Shown: one piece after another, positions 8,077 to 17,426 of the stretch | Layout: every line of letters starts with the position of its first letter | Position numbering within the stretch: position 1 is the stretch's first letter | Origin: Shewanella woodyi ATCC 51908 | GTDB taxonomy: Bacteria > Pseudomonadota > Gammaproteobacteria > Enterobacterales > Shewanellaceae | Assembly (NCBI RefSeq): GCF_000019525.1 | Contig: NC_010506.1 | Location: 496,001-560,000, forward strand | Length of the DNA stretch: 64,000 nucleotides | Direction: 5' to 3' | The notes under the pieces: generated by a model | The model's database searches: none | The model's input: the letters and a program-made list of their open reading frames with translations, nothing else | What the model was told of the DNA's origin: nothing | Program-made: the position numbers and the translations under genes

Positions 8077-8982
8077 TTACACCTTCTGTTTCACTTGGTT
8101 GTCTTGCGCTAATAGATCCAGCATCTGGTCTTTCTCTTGCCAAATTAGGTTCAGCTGCTCTTGGAATGCGATCTTAAAATCTCGATCTTTCATATAATCC
8201 CCACGCATCTCATCAGGGATCTCGGTGACTGTAATATGCACGCGAACCTCTTTTACTTGGCCGCTAATATACTCCCAGTAACTTGGTACCTTCTCTGGAT
8301 AATAGATAGAGACGTTTACCAGTTTATTTATATGCTCGCCCATTGCTGACAACGCAAAGGCAAGACCACCGGCTTTGGGTTTTAGTAGGTGTTTAAATTG
8401 AGAGTTTTGCTGTTGATGTTTCTCCGCTTTAAACCGGGTTCCCTCAACAAAATTCATCACGCTTACAGGTTTGCTTTTAAATTTGGCGCACGCTCTACGC
8501 GTGATCTCAATATCTTTACCCTTAAGTTTAGGGTTCCTCCTGAGTTGAGCCGTGCTATAACGGCGCATAAATGGGAAGTCTAATGCCCACCAAGCTAGCC
8601 CTAAAAAGGGCACAAAGATAAGCTCCTTTTTAAGAAAGAACTTTAAAAAAGGAATTTTACGGTTAAGCACTCGCTGTAAGATTAAAATATCGACCCAAGA
8701 TTGGTGGTTGGCAATGACCATATACCACTCTTTTGGAGTTAACTCTGCATTACTGTGTAGGTCAATTTTTACCGGGTGAAAAATACGTTCAATGACACCA
8801 TTGATCGAGATCCAAGCGGTTGCACAGTTATCAAGCAGAGAGGATATTGCAGTTCTAAGTGCCGGAATGGGAATTAATTTAATCGGGCTTAAGAGGACGA
8901 TGGGGAGTACCCAAAACAGCGTATTGACGACCCAACAGACAAAAGCCAAAGAGCCCCTGATTAAAGACAAAATTCCACCCAC
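8077..8982 (-). CDS. YihG-type 1-acylglycerol-3-phosphate acyltransferase, copy 1
   Basis: 301 residues, start GTG at 8982 with GGGGGA upstream. It carries membrane segments at the N terminus, catalytic NHQSWVD and EGTRF, and the conserved block FLKKELIFVPFLGLAWWALDFPFMRR characteristic of the YihG branch. It is the first gene of a two-gene unit with its paralogue at 7146-8069; the two share about half their residues by eye. Duplicate PlsC-like enzymes are common in cold-adapted marine gammaproteobacteria, where acyl-chain tailoring matters, but that role is inference here. Confidence 0.87.
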   Translation of the reverse strand: MGGILSLIRGSLAFVCWVVNTLFWVLPIVLLSPIKLIPIPALRTAISSLLDNCATAWISINGVIERIFHPVKIDLHSNAELTPKEWYMVIANHQSWVDILILQRVLNRKIPFLKFFLKKELIFVPFLGLAWWALDFPFMRRYSTAQLRRNPKLKGKDIEITRRACAKFKSKPVSVMNFVEGTRFKAEKHQQQNSQFKHLLKPKAGGLAFALSAMGEHINKLVNVSIYYPEKVPSYWEYISGQVKEVRVHITVTEIPDEMRGDYMKDRDFKIAFQEQLNLIWQEKDQMLDLLAQDNQVKQKV

Positions 8983-9099
8983 TTAACATCCCCCGATACA
9001 AATTGGAGACTTATACTACTCTCAGTAGGGCTTTTGCTCAATGTTGATGTGTCGGATTGGTGAAATTTTCATATTTTTAAAGGGATAAAATACCTTATA

Positions 9100-10623
9100 T
9101 TAATAGCTAGTTTTAAGACTATTTAACAATCTATCCATAGCCCGATAACCCAATGCCTGGGCGATATGATTTCGCTCTACGTTTTCACTTTGTTGCAGAT
9201 CTGCAATGGTGCGAGATACCCGCTGAAGTCGATGAAAGCTGCGTATCGATAGGTTTAATTTATTCACACTTTGCTCTAAAAAAAGTAGATCTGCTTGCTT
9301 AAATCTTCCCAGATCTTTGAGCTGTTTACCGCTTAATTCACTATTGAGCACCCCTGCTCGGTTGAGTTGTCGCTCTCTAGCAAGTTTTACTCTTTGTGCA
9401 ATGGTTGAACTGGTCTCTGCATTCTTGTTCTCTTGGGTGAGGGCGCCAGCAGGAAGTCTGGGAACCTCAATGGTGAGATCAAACCTATCGAGAAAGGGGC
9501 CAGATAAGCGAGATAAATATCTCTGGATCTGATCTGGTGTCGCTCTGGCATTATCCAAGTCGCCACAAGGGCTGGGATTCATGGCGGCGATTAGCTGGAA
9601 GCGGCTGGAAAAAGTAAGTTTAGCGGCTGCACGGGAGATCACTACCTCACCAGTCTCCATAGGTTCTCGCAAACAATCGAGCACCTTGCGCGGGAACTCA
9701 ACCACTTCGTCTAGGAAGAGCACCCCTCGGTGGGCTAATGAGATCTCGCCAGGCCTAGGAACGCTGCCTCCACCCACGAGTGAGATGGCTGAGCTGGTAT
9801 GGTGTGGGTTTCGAAAGGGGCGGGTGTAAAACGCATTAGGGTGGATCTGATGTCCGGCAACAGAGTGCAGTGTTGCGACCTCCAAGGCTTCATCATAGCC
9901 AAGAGGGGGTAACAGTTGCATCATACGGCTGGCAAGCATACTCTTCCCTGTACCTGGTGGGCCAAGTAGCAGAATGTTATGGTTGCCAGCTGCGGCTATC
10001 TCTAACCCATGTTTTGCATGGTATTGACCAATCACCTCGCTAAAACAGCTCTGACTCTCCTCTTTCTCATGTTCAATCCATTCAAGCCCTGATTCGATAC
10101 CAGGGAGTCGAGACTGACCATGAAGATATTCGCTTAATCCTTGCAGGTGGGAGGCAAAATATACCCTGTTATAACCCACAAGTTCAGCATCGGCTCGGTT
10201 TTCTAGTGGTAGCACTAAGTTGATCCCTTGCTGACGCGCCTCGACAATAACAGGCAGTAAGCCCTGGCTTTGTCTTATGTGTCCAGAGAGGGCAAGCTCT
10301 CCGACGAATTCATGATCCTTAATTGCTTTTTCAGGGATCTGCTTCGAAGCGACCAAGATCCCGATGGCTATCGGAAGATCATAGCGACCTCCCTGCTTAG
10401 GAAGATCGGCTGGGGCAAGGTTGACTGTGATCCTGCGCATGGGAAACTCAAAGCCAGCATTAATAATGGCGCTGCGCACCCGCTCTTTGGCCTCTTTGAC
10501 AGAGGTTTCAGGCAAACCTACTAGATTGAATGCTGGAAGGCCGTTACTCAGGTGAACCTCAACGGTGACGGAGGGAGCGTCCACGCCTTTGCTGGCACGG
10601 GTGGCGACACAAGCGATGGCCAT
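9100..10623 (-). CDS. comM: YifB/ComM family AAA+ Mg-chelatase-like ATPase
   Basis: 507 residues. The N-terminal Lon-protease-like/ChlI fold (SNGLPAFNLVGLPETSVKEAKERVRSAI) is followed by a Mg-chelatase AAA+ module with Walker A GPPGTGKS at residues 221-228 and Walker B GVLFLDEVVEF. The family product (YifB, ComM) is a hexameric helicase that promotes branch migration during natural transformation in Vibrio and Acinetobacter. The start at 10623 (AAGGA upstream) is preferred over 10659. The first 32 codons and the leader are duplicated at 18073-18192, so the 5' end and promoter of this gene were probably supplied by the neighbouring island. Confidence 0.93.
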   Translation of the reverse strand: MAIACVATRASKGVDAPSVTVEVHLSNGLPAFNLVGLPETSVKEAKERVRSAIINAGFEFPMRRITVNLAPADLPKQGGRYDLPIAIGILVASKQIPEKAIKDHEFVGELALSGHIRQSQGLLPVIVEARQQGINLVLPLENRADAELVGYNRVYFASHLQGLSEYLHGQSRLPGIESGLEWIEHEKEESQSCFSEVIGQYHAKHGLEIAAAGNHNILLLGPPGTGKSMLASRMMQLLPPLGYDEALEVATLHSVAGHQIHPNAFYTRPFRNPHHTSSAISLVGGGSVPRPGEISLAHRGVLFLDEVVEFPRKVLDCLREPMETGEVVISRAAAKLTFSSRFQLIAAMNPSPCGDLDNARATPDQIQRYLSRLSGPFLDRFDLTIEVPRLPAGALTQENKNAETSSTIAQRVKLARERQLNRAGVLNSELSGKQLKDLGRFKQADLLFLEQSVNKLNLSIRSFHRLQRVSRTIADLQQSENVERNHIAQALGYRAMDRLLNSLKTSY

Positions 10624-10647
10624 AAACAAATCCTTTTGTTTAATAGA
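10528..10647. repeat. Left 120-bp direct repeat (yifB 5' end), putative attL
   Basis: This segment, which includes the first 32 codons of yifB and its ribosome-binding site, recurs at 18073-18192 in the same orientation. There are only two substitutions (10540 and 10582) and no gaps. Beyond 10647 the two flanks remain alignable for about 80-90 bases but are clearly diverged (both keep TGTTATTAAA and GTGTAGCAG). Confidence 0.9.
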
Positions 10648-10735
10648 TCTGCTACGCATCTCTATTTATATCGCAATGCGATGTTATTAAAGTTATTTTT
10701 AATAAGGTTTCAAATTTAAAGTGTAGCAGGGGATT

Positions 10736-11311
10736 GAGTATTTCGACTGGTGTTGTCGAAATTGAAGGATTCTTCTAAACTCCGTTTGGAGAAAAGTCGT
10801 AGACGTCTCGTCCACACTTTATGGCCTGACGGTCATTAACGTCGTGGGTCTTCAACCCACACCCGACCAAAGAGGACTACTCGTCCTCATCCTCCTTGGA
10901 ACCACCATGACGTCCCAGCGAAGTTACATGCATTGAGTTCGGGCCCAATTTCAATTGAGCTAAATCTCTATCGCCTCATATTTGCCATCCATGGCTCACC
11001 TGAGACTATCTCGGCCTCCATGCCTCAATCACGTGATTAAACTAATCTCACTTAGGTAACTTCCAATGGGGTCTATCTTACCTGCAAGCGAATTGAGAGG
11101 TTTTACCGTGTATTACTCGACAGGTTTGTCGTGAAAGGAGGTTGAGATGTAATAGTCTTTTTAAGGGAGGGGGGAGATTCTACGGACTGAGGCACTATTG
11201 AGGGTGTATTAAAACACTGAAAGGGTAATTCAGTAAATATCTGTATGCCTTTAAAACTCGACAAAAGTTGAAAATTAAAGTATCTCGAGTTAAATAGTTG
11301 GTAGCAATATT
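10736..11311. other. Gene-free left part of the island with small palindromes
   Basis: No convincing gene. The stretch holds several short hairpins, for example GTGGGT/ACCCAC at about 10846-10861 and GAGGAC/GTCCTC at about 10874-10889. It has the texture of a Shewanella intergenic mosaic repeat, with CCCACACCCGACC and ATGACGTCCCAGCGAAGTT. The right part (11160-11311) is AT-rich trailer sequence of the next minus-strand gene. Confidence 0.45.
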
Positions 11312-12232
11312 CTAAAATTGGTCTAGCATGGAGTAAATTTTATTAATGGTTCTGTTTGTTAAAGTGTACTCTCTTGTATTTGTATCCATAACAACCATTT
11401 TGTAGTTTTCTAAGTCACTGATTAGTGTCTCAACATCGACGTAATCAATATTTTTGACCCGCTGCACTATCTCTTGAGTTGAGAGACCGTTTGGTTCTGA
11501 TTTGAATATTGTTCGAATAATTAGATGATACATGGAAAGGTTTGCACTGTTAGCCGAAGAGTTTGCATTGGTATCTATCATTTCCATTATTAATGCAGTT
11601 AACCCTTTTTTGCCCTTTTCTGTTGTTAATTTAGCTTTGATCTCAGCATCGTAATCATGCTGGTTTATGGGAAGCTCAGTTTGTTTATTATGTCTACCTA
11701 CAGCATTATCTGTGGGTTTTAGATGAGTGTCTACGGTCTCGATAAAGGAGGGTTCTATTTGTTGAGGTGAGGGAGTTATCTTAGATAAGGCCTCTATTTG
11801 CCCTCTAAGTTTCTTAACCTCTTCTTCATGTCGAGTTTTTTGCTCACGTATTAAATTATATAGCTGCTGGCTATCTTCTGTAGTAAGCAGAACCTTTTTC
11901 TCGATTGCAACTGCAACCTTTGTTTTTAAGTTCTTATCAATAAACGTCCATATAAGGTTCGAACCGTTATAAATTACGGGGTAAAAGATCACGTATGCTA
12001 TAGAGGCTAAAGCTGGAGAAATGAGGAGTGGCCAGATGTCTAAAAAATGAGTTTCAACATACGCTATTTTCTTAGAGGGACTCTCAGTCTGCATCAGGAT
12101 GTAGTAGACCAGTTTCCAGTTGAAGATGATCCATGAGAAGAAGAAAGCACCTCCGATTGGACTCTTAATTCTGTCATTAAAGTTCTGAGCTAATGACTGA
12201 AATGTGTCAGAAATTGTCTTTATGAATTCCAT
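11312..12232 (-). CDS. Membrane protein with coiled coil and helical C-terminal domain
   Basis: 306 residues, unrecognised family. Two hydrophobic segments are visible (FFFSWIIFNWKLVYYILM near residue 30-47 and WPLLISPALASIAYVIFYPV near 68-87). Then comes a charged coiled coil (LYNLIREQKTRHEEEVKKLRGQIEALSK, about 125-155), and last a C-terminal region (about 230-306, TQEIVQRVKNIDYVDVETLI...) reminiscent of a winged-helix fold. AAGGTGA precedes the ATG. It lies 12 bases downstream of another membrane protein gene on the same strand, so the two are probably one operon. Residence in the island suggests accessory function; defence is only a guess. Confidence 0.75.
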   Translation of the reverse strand: MEFIKTISDTFQSLAQNFNDRIKSPIGGAFFFSWIIFNWKLVYYILMQTESPSKKIAYVETHFLDIWPLLISPALASIAYVIFYPVIYNGSNLIWTFIDKNLKTKVAVAIEKKVLLTTEDSQQLYNLIREQKTRHEEEVKKLRGQIEALSKITPSPQQIEPSFIETVDTHLKPTDNAVGRHNKQTELPINQHDYDAEIKAKLTTEKGKKGLTALIMEMIDTNANSSANSANLSMYHLIIRTIFKSEPNGLSTQEIVQRVKNIDYVDVETLISDLENYKMVVMDTNTREYTLTNRTINKIYSMLDQF

Positions 12233-12244
12233 AAAGTCACCTTC

Positions 12245-12937
12245 TTATTCTGCGTTATCTGTTAATGGTTCAGGATTGAGCATCGCTTTAGGGTTATTCA
12301 TATATTCGACGTTAGATATACTCGCTATAGGGATAGCTATCGTCTTGATTTTACCGCTGATATCACTTTGTTGATAAAAGAACATAAATTTACTTGTTGC
12401 AGATATTAGGCTTAATGAAGTGTCCTGTTTATAAGGGATGCAGCCACCAGAACGAAGATGTACGATGGCAACAGATGTTTGACCTTGGATGACTCTCAAT
12501 TGTGAATCGATAGTCATTTTAAAAATGCTATAAGCTAGAATAAAAATAAAAGTAATACCTAATATACTCAGGAAAAATATCCCATATCGTCCAAGCTTAT
12601 TCTTTTTTTGGTTTGCTTTTTCTGGATTTAATTTTGAGAACTCATCATCTGACTTTTTGAATGCTACGGTTATGCTATACAAAAAGCCCACCATAAGACA
12701 CATGAAAATAATATATATTGATGAAGCGGGGACTTTCCAAGCAGCTAAAAGGAAGTCGTCAAGTTCAGCATAGTTTACGAAGTTGACACCAAACTGCTTT
12801 AAAAGGGTGTATTGAGTGGCATAACCAATAGTTGACGCAAGGAGACCAAAAGTAGTTAAAACCAGTAAAGAGTGATTAAGGAAAAACTCCCATAATTTCT
12901 GAATATCTGAAACTTTCTCACCCTCTTCCACATTCAT
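12245..12937 (-). CDS. Island membrane protein with three predicted TM segments
   Basis: 230 residues, unrecognised. Hydrophobic segments lie at about residues 19-40 (NHSLLVLTTFGLLASTIGYA), 70-92 (SSIYIIFMCLMVGFLYSITV) and 118-140 (IFFLSILGITFIFILAYSIF). They are followed by a soluble beta-rich tail (SVAIVHLRSGGCIPYKQ, FMFFYQQSDISGKIKTIAIP) that may face the periplasm or cytosol. It is the first gene of a two-gene unit with 11312-12232. The sequence is AT-rich by eye compared with the flanking yifB. The function is unknown. Confidence 0.75.
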   Translation of the reverse strand: MNVEEGEKVSDIQKLWEFFLNHSLLVLTTFGLLASTIGYATQYTLLKQFGVNFVNYAELDDFLLAAWKVPASSIYIIFMCLMVGFLYSITVAFKKSDDEFSKLNPEKANQKKNKLGRYGIFFLSILGITFIFILAYSIFKMTIDSQLRVIQGQTSVAIVHLRSGGCIPYKQDTSLSLISATSKFMFFYQQSDISGKIKTIAIPIASISNVEYMNNPKAMLNPEPLTDNAE

Positions 12938-12974
12938 TCCTTAATTGCGGCACTATTTTTACCATCTGAACTTA

Positions 12975-13715
12975 TTAGTTACTGCACCTTAAATCAACTA
13001 CTTTGTTAATATTCCCCTGCAACTTCTCTATACGTTCAGCTCGCTTACACTCACACTCACACTCACACTTAGACACTGGAAACTGTTTGTCTAAAGCTGT
13101 CTCTGCTGCTTACTCATCTTGTCTTTAGGGAATGTCAGTTTCATGTAAATATAGGTTCTGGTGATACAGCCACGGGCTGAGTCAGTGGTTGCACCTCCTA
13201 GCTCTCTATATGCATGTCATAGCTACCAAACATGGCTGGGGTAGGTGGAAGCATTGTGAAGTTATAGTTACTTCTCACGGCGTTTTCTGCACCTATCGTG
13301 GGGTATAGGTTGTACATGTCGGCCTGCATGTATCGATACTCTTTGTTAATCTTCTCTGCGCACTTACGGCCATTGAATGACTTACTTTTGCTGTTAACGC
13401 ACTGAGCATGACCTTCACGTCACTTAGGGAAAGCTCTGCCAAAGTTCTCAGCCAGTACGACATGTTCCCATTCAACCTTCTTTGCACGTTTGACATGTTT
13501 GGGGGGGGGGGTAAGCCTGTAGGGGCAGTGATGTTCTTCTTTGAGCCGAACTTTGCACCACAGTAGGCTGTAACTCTATTGTCTTGGTAGACCTCACGCT
13601 CCAACATCTTTTTTGCTTTGTTGAAGGAGTCGTTAGTGGTGTTGGCCGTACTAGCTGCTAGCGCAGGGAAGGCTAGGGTGAAGAGTGCTAGAGGCAATGC
13701 TTTGAGTAACTTCAT
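12975..13715 (-). pseudogene. endA: Endonuclease I (EndA/Dns) pseudogene
   Basis: Starts with an intact signal peptide (MKLLKALPLALFTLAFPALA) and EndA-like FNKAKKMLEREVYQDNRVTAYCGAKF. The frame is lost at a run of 11 G (13501-13511). In the next frame the family core is readable: RAKKVEWEHVV, then a TGA where the family has Trp (before REGHAQCVNSKSKSF), then EKINKEYRYMQADMYNLYP and NAVRSNYNFTMLP. Two further frame changes lead to ARGCITRTYIYM, DKMSKQQRQL and a C-terminal CECECECKRAERIEKLQGNIN. With at least four lesions the gene is dead. An intact product would be a secreted, non-specific nuclease. Only the first 140 codons form one open frame. Confidence 0.85.
13501..13511. repeat. Homopolymer run of 11 G
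   Basis: The run lies in the endA pseudogene at the first loss of frame. Such runs are prone to slippage, but the other lesions make phase variation of this gene unlikely. Confidence 0.8.
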
Positions 13716-13885
13716 AGAGTAATGCTTTAAGAACTGTTGGTGGTGATTATGGACTTAAAATGTTTAACTGCCAAGTAGATACTTTGACTCATTGCAATGA
13801 TTAAGTAGTTGTTTTTTCTAGCCCAAATAAATAGTTAGTAGTATTCTGTCATAGACATTGGGTTACTAATCGAATAGAGGTTTAC

Positions 13886-15583
13886 ATGACGTCGGAAGCT
13901 AAACTTGATTGGTCAGAGCCGAAGAAGATTGATTTGGGTGATGGTCAGTTTGAAACCTTGCCAGCAGATAAACTACAGCGTCAGGAGTATGCAGATTTCA
14001 TTGCAGACTTTCTTGCAAACCAAGGGTTCGAAGAAGCATCTGGAGAACGGAAAAACTATGTTCTGAATCTCAATGCGGAATGGGGTTCTGGAAAAACGTA
14101 CTTTCTTCGCAGACTATCAGAAGATTTGAAACAACATCACCCTGTTGTTTATTTGGATGCTTGGAAGCAAGACTATTCAGAAGACCCATTGATGACTGTT
14201 GTATCTTCAATGATTAGCCAATTAAAGAGCCAAGCAAGATTAACTGATGTCGATGAGGGTACCTTTGAAGCGCCAAAAAAGCTACTGGGTCTGCTAAAAG
14301 CTGCTGCTCCTAGCATTGCAGGGGCTTTTGTAAAAAGGTATGGCGGATTCGATCCTCTTGAGCTTTGGAAGAATAGTGAAACTGAGGGCGTGCCACCAAA
14401 AACTACTGGTGATACTGATTCGAACGAAGTGGATATTAGTGCAACGGCTTCTCAAATGGTTAAGGAACTACTTTGCCAGCATGAGGATAAATCTGAGGCG
14501 ATTGAAAGCATAAAACTTAATGTAAAAGGCTGGGTTGAAGCAGTGGTTGGATTGGACACGGCTAGAGATGATTACCATAGAAAGTTTCCAGCATTTGTAT
14601 TTATTGATGAGTTAGACCGCTGTAGACCTAGTTATGCGGTAGAAATGCTGGAAGTTATTAAGCATATATTTGATATCGAAGGAGTTGTTTTTATCGTCGC
14701 CACAGATACTGCACAATTACAGCATGCAGTTAAAGCCATCTATGGAGAAGGGTTTGATGCTAGAACATATTTAAGTCGCTTCTTTAATAGTAGATTTACT
14801 TTAAGACAACCTTCTATAGATAGTCTGATTTATGCCCACTGTGATTGTGACAAACTTTCAGGAAAATACCTAAAAGAAAAACATATTGTTGTATGGCCTG
14901 AGTGTGAGAGTTACGAGCATAATATTAGTAATATCAATTCTGTAATTTCATGTTTTGGTCTTCCAGCTAGAACCATAATTCAGATAACAGACAGGATTAT
15001 TGCTATTTTAGGTCATATGAAAAGCGGCAGTAAGGTTGATTTATTGATGTTGACAGCACTTATGAGCCTTAGAGAAAAGAATGAAGATGTGTATGAAGCA
15101 GTAATATCTAATAAGTTTGGACTTAGCGAATGGTCAAGAGGTAATCAGGTTAAGCTAAATAGATATTTAACTGAGAACTATGACTTTAAAAATAGAGCTA
15201 TCATGCTTAATGTGGATTCTAATGTGCCTTTCGACTCTCAACTTGAAGAAAGCCTAACTCGGTACCCTGATGCTGTGTATAAAGCTAATTTGTCGCATTA
15301 TATGAAAGATATTTTCAGCATATATTTAAACTCTGTGGAATCCGGTTATTACAGCAGTGGGAATATAGGGCGTCGCCTTTCTGCACATATACCACTTAAA
15401 GAGAAGTTAGCTCAACGGATATGTACTTATCCAGCTAACAGTGATTCACATGAAGATGAAAATACTTCAAATGCGTGGTTAGATTTTTACCATAGTCTGC
15501 ACAAACTCGAAGATGTTGAGATCGCCTATTATCAAAATTTAATAGAGCTAGCTTCTGCTCTTGAGTGGGACGACCAACCATAA
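13886..15583 (+). CDS. KAP family P-loop NTPase
   Basis: 565 residues. Walker A is at residues 64-71 (AEWGSGKT, followed by YFLRRL). Walker B is at 237-245 (FVFIDELDRC), followed by the KAP-type segment PSYAVEMLEVIKHIFDIEGVVFIVATD. These match the KAP_NTPase family, which is patchily distributed in bacteria, often on mobile elements, and includes the phage-exclusion protein PifA. No membrane insertion is obvious within the P-loop domain; the last 200 residues are unrecognised. An AGAGG site precedes the ATG. It is transcribed away from the endA relic and converges on the zinc-ribbon gene. A defence role is plausible but not shown. Confidence 0.85.
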   Translation: MTSEAKLDWSEPKKIDLGDGQFETLPADKLQRQEYADFIADFLANQGFEEASGERKNYVLNLNAEWGSGKTYFLRRLSEDLKQHHPVVYLDAWKQDYSEDPLMTVVSSMISQLKSQARLTDVDEGTFEAPKKLLGLLKAAAPSIAGAFVKRYGGFDPLELWKNSETEGVPPKTTGDTDSNEVDISATASQMVKELLCQHEDKSEAIESIKLNVKGWVEAVVGLDTARDDYHRKFPAFVFIDELDRCRPSYAVEMLEVIKHIFDIEGVVFIVATDTAQLQHAVKAIYGEGFDARTYLSRFFNSRFTLRQPSIDSLIYAHCDCDKLSGKYLKEKHIVVWPECESYEHNISNINSVISCFGLPARTIIQITDRIIAILGHMKSGSKVDLLMLTALMSLREKNEDVYEAVISNKFGLSEWSRGNQVKLNRYLTENYDFKNRAIMLNVDSNVPFDSQLEESLTRYPDAVYKANLSHYMKDIFSIYLNSVESGYYSSGNIGRRLSAHIPLKEKLAQRICTYPANSDSHEDENTSNAWLDFYHSLHKLEDVEIAYYQNLIELASALEWDDQP

Positions 15584-15964
15584 TTTCGGTCAATTATAAC
15601 CACTATTAAATAACCTACTATTACACACTCTGTCTGTTGGTAAATCTTTTTAATCAATGGCTTGACGCTTCTCGAAAAAAGGTGAGGCCTCTAAACATTA
15701 CTTAACTAAGGATATAGGGCGAGCAATAATTAACCTTGCGCTATCGCTGTGAAAAGACAAAGTGCCGGTCAAAGAGATGTTACTGTGTCCCTCCTGAAAT
15801 CGAGTACTCATTGAATGAACAGCGATTTCCACTAAAGGTCGTAAGGCATGGGTAATCGGAGAAATAGTTAAGTAAAGCTATACTACTTAAGGAGATAAGT
15901 AATGAGCTTATTGCTTCACTAGCTTGTAAGAGGTGAGAGCTCAATGCTGAGAGCGATAGAGGGG
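15584..15964. other. Gene-free convergent spacer in the island
   Basis: About 380 bases between the KAP gene and the convergent zinc-ribbon gene. A minus-strand 62-codon frame (15780-15968) is low-complexity Ser/Leu and overlaps the next gene start region without a ribosome-binding site, so it is not called. No terminator-quality hairpin was found. Confidence 0.5.
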
Positions 15965-17350
15965 TCACAGAGCTTTGAACTCATGTACTGCCCCACAGTC
16001 GTGGCAAATAAGTGCGACTCGGTCATTGCTCATGTCGGCTTTGACAGCTTTGGAAGAGCACTCTAAGCAAGCCAAACCGTGCTCATCTGCAGGCTTTGGC
16101 TTGAACTCACCAACCTCGCTTGAGTTGAATAGAGGGTGCAATTCATCCATCCAGTACAGCTCTGGTGACTTTGTAAAACCAGCGTCTTCATCTTCAAGTA
16201 ATAGGTCAAAAAGAACCTTACTTAACGCACTTCGAGGACAAGCAGATACCCTACTGCTAGGATACATTGACCACTCTCCCTTCAATGCTCTTTCTCCTAG
16301 AGACATCATCTTATTAGGGATAGTATTTCCAGCATGTTTTTTACCTGTGGAGTACCCTTTTGAATAAAACAAATGTGCGTTATCAACAGCCTTGCGAACG
16401 AAGTAATAGATTTGAGATACCGAAAAGTTCTCTAGTAGAACCTGGATGACTTCACGCGCTTTCTTATCTGCACCGAATTGGACGTCTAACTCATCAGCCT
16501 TATAGTAAAGATACTGTAGAACTTCTTCGGTAGCGATTAGGTACAGGAGGCCGTATAGCTCCTCTCCCCAGCTTTGCTTGTCATTTTCTCTTAGGTCTCT
16601 ATAGATAGCCAGATGAAGAGTTTTTAAGTCGGCACGTGTGCCTGCATCAATAGAAATATTGGAAATCCATTGCACTCTGAGCGGGTAAAAAGACTCAAAA
16701 TCCTCCTCCTCATTAAATGCACTAAAACGGGACTTAGGGTCAACAACGATGACTTTTGCTTCATAAAGGTGGGCTATGAATTCATTTGTCATGGATTCAG
16801 TGGGACATAAAGGGTCAACTCGTACTGAGTCATTTAATGAAAGAATACAGTCAAATTCACCGTCTGTATGGTCTCTAAATAAGGTCAACAGTATGAGCTT
16901 TTCTAAAAAGTTTAGAGATGAATATGGAAGAGGCTGTTTAGATTCAACAGAGTAGTGGCTTTCAATTTTCTCTCTGTCTTCAAGCTCCTTTACTCTTTTA
17001 GCCTCTAGCCGCTTTTGTGCGCATTGCTTACATCTGCACTGCTGGTTAGAGTAACTGTTCTCGTATACCTCATGGCCGCACGCTGAACATTCGATTGGGT
17101 GAGCGCTGCTGTAACCACTCTTACTTTTACGCTTCTGCAGCATAGGGAGGTCGCAGTAATCACATTGGCAGTCATCACGTAACAGAGGTGGCAACAGTTT
17201 GATCAGTTTATTGGGGTTAGTCTCTATGGAGAACTCTTCAATTAGCTCTGAGTTCTTAACTCCAGATAGGTACTTTTGATACAGTTCTTCAATCTGCTCA
17301 GCAGAAAGGTGGCTAACTTCAGGCTCTAGTTCTATTTCAATGCTACCCAT
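15965..17350 (-). CDS. Multi-zinc-ribbon protein of unknown function
   Basis: 461 residues with four cysteine clusters: CQCDYC near residue 61, CSACG near 89, CRCKQC near 105 and CLECSS...CHDCG at the C terminus (about 430-455). This arrangement suggests two or more structural zinc ribbons bracketing an alpha-helical middle that I do not recognise. A short helix-rich N terminus (LSAEQIEELYQKYLSGVKNSELIEEF) resembles a helix-turn-helix-like start of transposon or regulatory proteins, weakly. GAGGAT precedes the ATG. It is probably cotranscribed with the small zinc-ribbon gene upstream (17427-17621), 76 bases away. Confidence 0.75.
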   Translation of the reverse strand: MGSIEIELEPEVSHLSAEQIEELYQKYLSGVKNSELIEEFSIETNPNKLIKLLPPLLRDDCQCDYCDLPMLQKRKSKSGYSSAHPIECSACGHEVYENSYSNQQCRCKQCAQKRLEAKRVKELEDREKIESHYSVESKQPLPYSSLNFLEKLILLTLFRDHTDGEFDCILSLNDSVRVDPLCPTESMTNEFIAHLYEAKVIVVDPKSRFSAFNEEEDFESFYPLRVQWISNISIDAGTRADLKTLHLAIYRDLRENDKQSWGEELYGLLYLIATEEVLQYLYYKADELDVQFGADKKAREVIQVLLENFSVSQIYYFVRKAVDNAHLFYSKGYSTGKKHAGNTIPNKMMSLGERALKGEWSMYPSSRVSACPRSALSKVLFDLLLEDEDAGFTKSPELYWMDELHPLFNSSEVGEFKPKPADEHGLACLECSSKAVKADMSNDRVALICHDCGAVHEFKAL

Positions 17351-17426
17351 CTTATCCTCAAGTAAGCCTTATTTTTTTTAAGATAATATCTGAATAGATG
17401 ACACTATAACTGTGACGACAACCAAA

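Noticed and set aside
13048..13071. Tandem CTCACA repeat as a separate microsatellite feature
   Set aside because: It corresponds to the CECECEC-encoding end of the endA relic and is too short to stand as its own element.
13501..13511. G11 run as a phase-variation switch
   Set aside because: The gene carries a nonsense change and further frameshifts downstream, so slippage could not restore a product.
13293..13715. 140-codon secreted protein as an intact gene
   Set aside because: Only the first half resembles a protein family (endonuclease I). After the G11 run the frame is wrong and the family sequence continues in other frames, so it is a pseudogene.
15780..15968. 62-codon minus-strand frame downstream of the zinc-ribbon gene
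   Set aside because: Low-complexity Ser/Leu product, no ribosome-binding site, overlaps the stop of the real gene; judged fortuitous.
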